Positions 1 to 4,457 of a DNA stretch of 6,108 bases are shown piece after piece. The position numbers and the translations under genes were made by a program. Source of the DNA: Actinomycetota bacterium (lineage in GTDB: Bacteria; Actinomycetota; Actinomycetes; Streptosporangiales; Streptosporangiaceae); the NCBI GenBank assembly GCA_003140115.1, contig PLIQ01000332.1, forward strand, positions 1-6,108, given 5' to 3'. Each line of letters starts with the position of its first letter. The first letter of the stretch is position 1. The notes beneath the pieces are model-generated. The model was not told the DNA's origin, made no database searches, and worked only from the letters and a program-made list of their open reading frames with translations.

Positions 1-2139
1 CAGGCCGGAACGGGCGGCCAGGAAAGGCGAGCGCTGGGCGCCGACGAAGGCGAGCATGGCCTGGGCGGTGGCCGCCGGGGCGGCGATCTCGGCCGTCCGC
101 AGGGCGGCGCCGGGGCTGGCCCTGGGACCGCCGCCGCCGAACGCCACGATCTGCACCGGCTCGTTCGCGGCCAGGGCGGCCAGGGTGATCAGCAGGCGGG
201 CGTCCACGCGGCCGGCGGCGAGGTCGGCCCGGGCGGCGGTCGACCCGGTGACCCGCGGGTCGCGGAGCAACTCCAGGCCAGCCGCCTGACGGGCGCGCAG
301 GTCGGCGGCCAGCGCGGTCTGGTAGGCGGCCGCGCCGTCCGGCGCGACGGCCCGCACGTCGATCCGGGCCGGCCCGGTGCCGAAGCTGGCCACCGTCTGC
401 GGCGCGTAGACGGTGGCCAGGCGCGTGCCGAACATGGCGCGCACCGCGGCGGTGGCCACCACGACCTCGGAGCCCAGCGGGTCGGGCGCGCCAGTCCCCA
501 GCACTAGCAGGTTCGCGGCCGGGAAGCCGTAGCGGACCAGCACCGAGCACATGGCCGGGTCGCAGGCGACGATGGCAGCGGCGCTGACCTGGCTGGCCAC
601 CCACGCCGCGGTCTGGTCGCGGACGGCGTCGGCCTGGGTGAGCGGGGCCGGAGCGGCGGGATGAGCGGGACGCTCGGCACGCTCGGCACGCTCGGTGGAG
701 GTCAGGTGGGAGGCGCCCAAGCCGTGGGCGGCCTCGACGGCCAGGCAGACCGCCATGACCCCGGCCGCCGAGGCCAGGCCGAGGCGGCGCAGGCGACGGC
801 GTTCGGAGCGGGCGTGGGTGGCGGGCGTCTTCGTGGGGGCAGCCTGGTCGGGCCGAGCGGTCCGGTCAGGCGTGCTGGCCGTGGCGACGGCTTCGGTGGC
901 CAGGTCGCCCGCCTGGCGCAGGTGGAAGCCGGCCTCGAGCCGAGCCCGCGGGCCGAGCCGGGGGGTGGTGGCGGTCCGGGCGTCCCAGTATCCGGCGGCC
1001 TGGCGATGGGCGGCGGCCAGCCGCGCGGTCTGGCCCGCCTCGGCCAGGCGGCGGTGCAGTTCGCCGGCCGTCCAGCGCGGCACGGTCAGTTCACGGCCGG
1101 GGCGTGGCGTCAGAAGCCCGGCAGCCTCGCATTCGGCGACGTGGGCCGGGCGTGCGGACAGGACGCTGGGCGCGATCGGCGGGCGGAACACGGACGCGCG
1201 GACGAGCAGGTCCTGGGCCCCGTCGCTGAGCCGGTCGAACAGCTCGCCAAGCAGCTGCTGCCCCGCGACCAGGGCGATGACCTCGGCGGCGGCCTCGGAC
1301 AGCTCGGTCGGCTCGGTCTTGGCCGGAGACCGGCCGGTCCGGGCCTGGACCGCCGCGGCGACGCGCTGGGCCAGGTCGTCGAAGCCCAGGCCCGCCGCGA
1401 GGAGCGCGTCCAGGTACTCCAGGGCGCGCGGGTGGCCAGCGGTCAGCCGCCAGGCCAGGTCGCGCTGGGGTTCGGCGACGAGCCGGAGCGCGGGCAAGGA
1501 CAGCGCGAGCTCGGCCGCCCCGGAGCGAGTCAGCGGCCCGAGGTGACGAAACACGAACCGGTCGCGGTCAGCCGGGGGCATGGTGAAGGCGGGGCCGCAG
1601 GTGATCAGGAGCTTCCCGGTCCAGCTGGCCAGCATGGCGGCGAGCGCGGGATCGCGGATGGTCCGCAGGCCCGCCTCGCAGGTCAGGTTGTCGTCGAAGT
1701 TGTCCAAGACGACCAGGTCGGTCTCGGCTGGCTCGCCGGCCAGGCTGGCCGCGGAGATCTCGCCGCTGACCAGGGTCACGGTCCGCTCGGGGGCCAGCCG
1801 GCTCACTCGCGCCGCGATCTGCGCGGCGAGGGTCGACTTGCCGATTCCGCCCAGGCCGTGCACCACGACCGCGGTCACGTCCGGGCGGGTCAGGTCCGCG
1901 GACCAGCGCCGTCGTTCGGCGGACCGGATCGACAGGGCGGTGTGCTGGGGGGCGGAGGGACGGGAGGTTCGGGCGTGACGGGCGGCGTGCTTGGCCCGGG
2001 GTGGTCTTCCGTCCAGGTTTATTTCGAGTAAACCGGGACCGTCCGGTGCGCCCTTGCGGGCCGGCGGGACGTCATGGGGCAGGACCCCGCGCGTCAAACC
2101 GACGTCGTCACGTCCAATACGGACTAATCTGGCCACCAT
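1..2139 (-). CDS. Transmembrane STAND/NB-ARC-like P-loop ATPase with extracytoplasmic C-terminal domain (C-terminus beyond window)
   Basis: The frame is open for 713 codons from the ATG at 2139-2137 to base 1, so the N-terminus is complete and the C-terminus is missing. Seen: a basic, disordered-looking N-terminus (1-75); Walker A GLGGIGKS at 95-102 (Lys101); Walker B LVVLDNFDD at 142-150 (Asp146); a sensor-like strand LLITCGP near 217, which lacks the Arg usual in the NB-ARC TTR/TSR motif; and GHPRAL at 235-240, matching the GxP motif of STAND ATPases. A winged-helix-like segment follows (about 295-350, with RASVFRPPI), then one TPR-like helix (LEAGFHLRQAGD, about 401-412). A basic stretch RRRLRR (447-452) precedes one hydrophobic segment (about 453-474), so the ATPase should be cytoplasmic and the rest outside. 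After an Ala/Pro/Glu/Arg linker comes a domain (about 498 to beyond 690) with two close cysteines (526, 531) and motifs such as NLLVLGTGAPDP. Its function is not recognised. Family knowledge: STAND ATPases are nucleotide-driven signalling switches. The usual long repeat sensor is replaced here by a membrane segment and ectodomain. The ATPase call is strong; the role is unknown. Confidence 0.88.
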   Translation of the reverse strand, partial: MVARLVRIGRDDVGLTRGVLPHDVPPARKGAPDGPGLLEINLDGRPPRAKHAARHARTSRPSAPQHTALSIRSAERRRWSADLTRPDVTAVVVHGLGGIGKSTLAAQIAARVSRLAPERTVTLVSGEISAASLAGEPAETDLVVLDNFDDNLTCEAGLRTIRDPALAAMLASWTGKLLITCGPAFTMPPADRDRFVFRHLGPLTRSGAAELALSLPALRLVAEPQRDLAWRLTAGHPRALEYLDALLAAGLGFDDLAQRVAAAVQARTGRSPAKTEPTELSEAAAEVIALVAGQQLLGELFDRLSDGAQDLLVRASVFRPPIAPSVLSARPAHVAECEAAGLLTPRPGRELTVPRWTAGELHRRLAEAGQTARLAAAHRQAAGYWDARTATTPRLGPRARLEAGFHLRQAGDLATEAVATASTPDRTARPDQAAPTKTPATHARSERRRLRRLGLASAAGVMAVCLAVEAAHGLGASHLTSTERAERAERPAHPAAPAPLTQADAVRDQTAAWVASQVSAAAIVACDPAMCSVLVRYGFPAANLLVLGTGAPDPLGSEVVVATAAVRAMFGTRLATVYAPQTVASFGTGPARIDVRAVAPDGAAAYQTALAADLRARQAAGLELLRDPRVTGSTAARADLAAGRVDARLLITLAALAANEPVQIVAFGGGGPRASPGAALRTAEIAAPAATAQAMLAFVGAQRSPFLAARSGL
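670..696 (-). repeat. Three 9-base repeats in the STAND-like gene linker
   Basis: ACGCTCGGC occurs at 670-678 and 679-687, with a one-mismatch copy (ends T) at 688-696. On the minus strand it encodes Ala-Glu-Arg repeats (about residues 482-490) just outside the predicted membrane segment. It probably forms a charged spacer of variable length. Confidence 0.8.
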
Positions 2140-2143
2140 TAAA

Positions 2144-2153
2144 CCCCTTCTCC
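2144..2153 (-). promoter_or_regulatory. Ribosome binding site of the STAND-like gene
   Basis: Read on the minus strand, GGAGAAGGGG lies 4 bases before the ATG at 2139-2137 (the GGAG core is about 10 bases away). This purine-rich tract decides the start. The next codon, GTG at 2136, is less well placed. Confidence 0.75.
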
Positions 2154-2244
2154 GTTCTCGGCACCCGGGGCGAGGCACCATTCCTCAGATATAGCACAAC
2201 GAGCGACAGAACGAGTGCTTTCAGTGATTAACGCCAGTCGCAAC

Positions 2245-2280
2245 GTGTAATAAATAATGGGCGAAATTGGTATTTATCAC
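2245..2280. repeat. AT-rich inverted repeat, possible operator
   Basis: The left arm GTGTAATAAATA (2245-2256) and right arm TATTTATCAC (2271-2280) are complementary except for a 2-base insertion in the left arm, with a 14-base centre. The repeat lies about 105-140 bases upstream of the STAND-like start codon, in the least GC-rich part of the window. Perhaps a regulator binding site; no regulator family can be assigned. Confidence 0.45.
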
Positions 2281-2281
2281 G

Positions 2282-2309
2282 AAAAGGCGGACCGGCCGGC
2301 AGCGCGGTC
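2282..2309 (-). terminator. Weak terminator-like hairpin after the hydrolase gene
   Basis: On the minus strand, GACCG (2309-2305) can pair with CGGTC (2294-2290) around a GC-rich centre. CGCCTTTT follows, ending in four T residues at 2285-2282. It lies about 70 bases past the hydrolase stop codon. The stem is short and the T-run weak, so this may be chance in GC-rich DNA. Confidence 0.25.
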
Positions 2310-2338
2310 TGGGCCCGGCTTTGACGGGGGCGTATTTC

Positions 2339-2370
2339 CGGATAGATCAGATTTAGTTGGTAATTATCCG
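2339..2370. repeat. Inverted repeat CGGATA / TATCCG
   Basis: CGGATA at 2339-2344 is the exact reverse complement of TATCCG at 2365-2370, with a 20-base AT-rich spacer. It begins 10 bases past the hydrolase stop. It lacks the T-run of a terminator. It may be an operator half-site pair or coincidence. Confidence 0.25.
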
Positions 2371-2379
2371 AATTGCTCG

Positions 2380-3030
2380 TTACAGAACCGTGCGCGCCGT
2401 CTGGGGCGGGGTGGCCAGGGCGCTGGCCGCGAGCCCGGAAGGCGCGGGCAGGCCGAGCGAGAGGCAGGCGAACGCGGCGGCGAGGGCGTGCCACAGGGGT
2501 GCCCGCCAGAGCATGGAGTGCTCGCCGGCCCGCACCTCGATCTCCGTGACGCTGGTCAGCGCCCGGGCCCGTTCGGCATACGCCCAGGTCTCCGCAGCGC
2601 TGGTGACGGCGTCTGCGGTCCCGTGCGCGAGCAGGATGCGGCGCCCGGCGAGCTGATCGACGGGCTCGCCCGGCGGCAGCCAGGGCGCGAGACCCGCCGC
2701 TGCCGACACGGAAGGGTGCCCGGCCGCGCGCATCGCGGCGCGCGCTCCCATCGAGTGTCCGACCAGGACGACCGGAACCGGCCCGAACTGGCCGCGGACG
2801 TCGTCCAGCAGCCGGGTCAGATCTTCCACCGGGGACGCCGCGGCGTCGTTCCAGCCGCGGACGGCGAACCGGGGCCGGAGTACCACGACCGGATGGCGGC
2901 GCACCGCGTGCCGGATGGCGGCGGCGAGCGGGACCATCCGCAGCACGGCCAGCTGGAGGGCGGAGGTGGGAGCGGTGCTGACCGACTGGCCGCCGTGTGC
3001 GACGACGACCACGCCGCTGACTGAGGTCAC
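2380..3030 (-). CDS. Small alpha/beta-hydrolase-fold protein (serine hydrolase)
   Basis: A 216-residue soluble protein, starting at GTG 3030-3028 and ending in TAA at 2382-2380. Seen: an N-terminal strand followed by HGG (12-14), typical of the oxyanion loop; nucleophile elbow GHSMG with Ser93; an acid candidate Asp140 in AHGTAD; and a catalytic His candidate, His171, in AGEHSMLW. The order and spacing fit a complete Ser-Asp-His triad in a minimal alpha/beta hydrolase without a large lid. There is no signal peptide, so it is probably cytoplasmic. The substrate cannot be deduced; esterase, thioesterase and dienelactone-hydrolase-like roles are all open. The frame runs upstream to an ATG at 3162, but the added 44 residues are unlike a hydrolase N-terminus and would cover the promoter candidate. 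AAGG six bases before the GTG supports the shorter form. It is transcribed toward the STAND-like gene, 240 bases ahead of it, so co-transcription is possible but not evident. Confidence 0.88.
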   Translation of the reverse strand: MTSVSGVVVVAHGGQSVSTAPTSALQLAVLRMVPLAAAIRHAVRRHPVVVLRPRFAVRGWNDAAASPVEDLTRLLDDVRGQFGPVPVVLVGHSMGARAAMRAAGHPSVSAAAGLAPWLPPGEPVDQLAGRRILLAHGTADAVTSAAETWAYAERARALTSVTEIEVRAGEHSMLWRAPLWHALAAAFACLSLGLPAPSGLAASALATPPQTARTVL

Positions 3031-3103
3031 GAGGAACCTTACCCTTGACCCGCGACGGGTGCTTCGCGCAGGGGCCTGACCAGGACTGCGGTCATTCGAA
3101 CAA

Positions 3104-3131
3104 ATCTTATGTCGCGAAATCGGGCTTCCAA
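3104..3131 (-). promoter_or_regulatory. Candidate promoter of the hydrolase gene
   Basis: On the minus strand, TTGGAA (3131-3126) and TAAGAT (3109-3104) are separated by 16 bases. This is close to the -35/-10 pattern of housekeeping sigma factors and leaves a leader of roughly 70 bases before the GTG at 3030. It is the best match seen between the divergent genes. Called by eye. Confidence 0.42.
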
Positions 3132-3166
3132 ATCGCTCGTTCATGTGTTCTAATAGTGGCATGGGA

Positions 3167-3203
3167 GCCGCCGGCCGGCGGCCCGCCGGCCCTCAGGCCT
3201 GAG
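3167..3203. repeat. Two adjacent perfect palindromes in the divergent control region
   Basis: GCCGCCGGCCGGCGGC at 3167-3182 is a perfect 16-base palindrome, and CTCAGGCCTGAG at 3192-3203 a perfect 12-base one. A third arrangement, GCCGGCGG/CCGCCGGC around one base (3174-3190), overlaps the first. They lie 28-64 bases before the likely start of the membrane-protein gene, so they could be operator sites or leader-RNA hairpins. GC-rich DNA makes the first palindrome less surprising than the second. Confidence 0.5.
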
Positions 3204-3230
3204 TACCCAGTTCAGGACACACTTGCAGAG

Positions 3231-4388
3231 GTGATTACGACGAGCGCCGACTTCGAAAACTTTAGCGATGATGACGAGCTCTGGCTCTCCGATCTGGAAA
3301 CTAGAGCGATTGACCTGGAGAACGAGCTCTCCGTGTGGCGCGAGGTGCGTCAGCGCGCGGTCGGCGAGCCCGAGTACGCCGCCGAACCGGTCCCGATCCC
3401 GCCGCATGAGTCGTTCCGCCGGGTCGCTGGCCGACCCGACCGGGGGGCACAAGCCGGATCGCGGGAGCCGGTCAACACCACGGCCCGCCGGGCCGGGGGA
3501 CGGTACGAGCCGCGCGTCGCGGGCCGAAGTGAGCCGCGGGTGGCGGGCCGGAGCGAGCCCCGCGTCGCGGGCCGGAGCGAGCCCCGCGTCGCGGGCCGGA
3601 GCCGGGTCGACGAGCGCACCAGGGCGCTGATCGACCATGGCCGGCGCAGCGTGCGGCGCGGGAGGTTCGGCCGCGGCCAGAAGATCGCGATGTGCGTGGC
3701 GGCGGCGGTGGTCGGCCTCACGGTGCTGATCGTGGTGGTGTTCCGGCCGGGCGCTTCATGGCCGGCCAGCGTGGCGGTGGTGCAGAACGAGATCAGCACG
3801 GCCTGCCAGAACCCCAACGTCGTCTCCGAGCCCAACCAGGTCAACTTCGCCTGCGGGAAGTCCACCAGCCAGATCTTGTGGGTGTTCTCGTTGATGACCA
3901 GCGGTGACAACCCGAACTTCAGCGACACCAAGACCGGCCGACAGGGCCTGGAGCCCATTTCCGCGACGCAGGGCGGCGAGGTGGCCTGGTCGCTGAACCT
4001 GCATCACCCGTACAACCCATACAACCCGATCGACAGCCTGGAGGTGGCGGCCCGGGCCATCAACAACATCATCGGCGGCGCGAGCCTGACCGCCAGCAGC
4101 GGCAAGCCCACCGTCCAGTCCGGGCTGGAGAGCGTTCCGGCCAACTGCGCGCTGTACACCGGCTCGGCGGCGGTCGTCACGCGTGTCGGGTACCCCGACA
4201 TCTGCGCCACGGCGGTAACCAGCGCGAGCGGGCAGGCGGCCCTGGTGGCGGACGTCTACAAGGAGTGGTTCGTGGGCTCGTCGCCGGCGTTCGCCCAGGA
4301 CGCGAGCGTGCTGTACCAGAACGCCACCGACCCGGGTAACCCGCAGGTCCAGGCCATCCTCAAGACCCTGTTCGGGTCGGCGGCCTAA
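3231..4388 (+). CDS. Single-pass membrane protein with octapeptide repeats and a lysozyme-like (probably non-catalytic) ectodomain
   Basis: Using GTG 3231 the protein has 385 residues; TAA is at 4386-4388. Seen in order: an acidic, coiled-coil-like N-terminus (about 12-43, with LETRAIDLENEL); a Pro/Arg-rich disordered region with four EPRVAGRS repeats (93-124); a basic stretch (about 138-151); one membrane segment (151-171); then an ectodomain of about 210 residues with Cys192, 208, 306 and 325, enough for two disulfides. The basic flank predicts N-in/C-out topology. The stretch from SQILWVF through GDNPNF, TGRQGLEPI and HPYNPYNPIDSLEVAARAI (213-277) has the layout of an SLT/lysozyme fold: helix, NPN turn, G-x-x-GL-x-P-I, then the DP..N helix. 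The usual catalytic Glu-Ser is replaced by Thr-Ser (223-224). This resemblance is inference. The gene is followed after 69 bases by a wall hydrolase, probably in one operon. The start is uncertain: GTG 3231 has no clear ribosome site, and GTG 3156 is an in-frame alternative. Confidence 0.85.
   Translation: MITTSADFENFSDDDELWLSDLETRAIDLENELSVWREVRQRAVGEPEYAAEPVPIPPHESFRRVAGRPDRGAQAGSREPVNTTARRAGGRYEPRVAGRSEPRVAGRSEPRVAGRSEPRVAGRSRVDERTRALIDHGRRSVRRGRFGRGQKIAMCVAAAVVGLTVLIVVVFRPGASWPASVAVVQNEISTACQNPNVVSEPNQVNFACGKSTSQILWVFSLMTSGDNPNFSDTKTGRQGLEPISATQGGEVAWSLNLHHPYNPYNPIDSLEVAARAINNIIGGASLTASSGKPTVQSGLESVPANCALYTGSAAVVTRVGYPDICATAVTSASGQAALVADVYKEWFVGSSPAFAQDASVLYQNATDPGNPQVQAILKTLFGSAA
3507..3602 (+). 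repeat. Four tandem 24-base repeats encoding EPRVAGRS
   Basis: Units lie at 3507-3530, 3531-3554, 3555-3578 and 3579-3602. The last two are identical and the first two differ by a few bases. Each encodes Glu-Pro-Arg-Val-Ala-Gly-Arg-Ser in frame, residues 93-124 of the membrane protein. This gives a basic, proline-containing spacer on the predicted cytoplasmic side, ahead of the membrane segment. The identical copies suggest recent duplication, and copy number probably varies among relatives. Confidence 0.95.
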
Positions 4389-4392
4389 GTTC

Positions 4393-4432
4393 CCAGGCCC
4401 AGCCAGGCCCAGCCAGGCGCTGCCCGGCGCTG
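4393..4432 (+). repeat. 10-base tandem repeats in the intergenic spacer
   Basis: CAGGCCCAGC occurs at 4394-4403 and 4404-4413, followed by CAGGC at 4414-4418. GGCGCTG then recurs 10 bases apart (4416-4422 and 4426-4432). The period of 10 is held across the whole spacer between the membrane-protein stop and the ribosome site of the next gene. No hairpin with a T-run is present, so there is no sign of a terminator here. Confidence 0.7.
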
Positions 4433-4441
4433 ATCGAGAGC

Positions 4442-4451
4442 GAGAGGAGGT
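4442..4451 (+). promoter_or_regulatory. Ribosome binding site of the CHAP/glucosaminidase gene
   Basis: GAGAGGAGGT ends six bases before ATG 4458 and is a near-ideal Shine-Dalgarno match. It fixes the start codon and suggests strong translation. Confidence 0.88.
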
Positions 4452-4457
4452 AATCCG

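Larger units (their letters stand above)
2154..2379. other. AT-rich intergenic regulatory region between hydrolase and STAND-like gene
   Basis: This is the only clearly AT-rich stretch of the window, concentrated at about 2180-2280 and 2330-2380. It separates two minus-strand genes and should hold the end of the hydrolase transcript and the promoter of the STAND-like gene. It contains two inverted repeats and a weak terminator-like hairpin, listed separately. A possible minus-strand -10 (TATATC, 2193-2188) lies about 49 bases before the start codon, but no convincing -35 is seen. I see no RNA gene and no credible small ORF here. Confidence 0.5.

Noticed and set aside
661..2031. Plus-strand open frame of 456 codons, with overlapping ones at 695-1546 and 1580-1978
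   Set aside because: They are antisense to the STAND-like gene, which has Walker motifs and strong third-position GC bias. The translated Gly/Gln/Arg-rich sequence shows no family features.
2321..2348. Plus-strand promoter-like TTGACG with TAGATC 16 bases on
   Set aside because: The -10 match is poor and it would drive only antisense transcription into the hydrolase gene. No plus-strand gene follows for 880 bases.
2257..3024. Plus-strand open frame of 255 codons
   Set aside because: It is antisense to the alpha/beta hydrolase, whose triad motifs are clear, and its composition is low-complexity.
3031..3162. Hydrolase extended upstream to an ATG at 3162
   Set aside because: The extra 44 residues do not look like an alpha/beta hydrolase N-terminus, there is no ribosome site at 3162, and the extension would overlap the best promoter candidate.
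3507..3602. Short direct repeats considered as a CRISPR array
   Set aside because: The units abut without spacers, stay in frame and encode an octapeptide. This is a coding tandem repeat.
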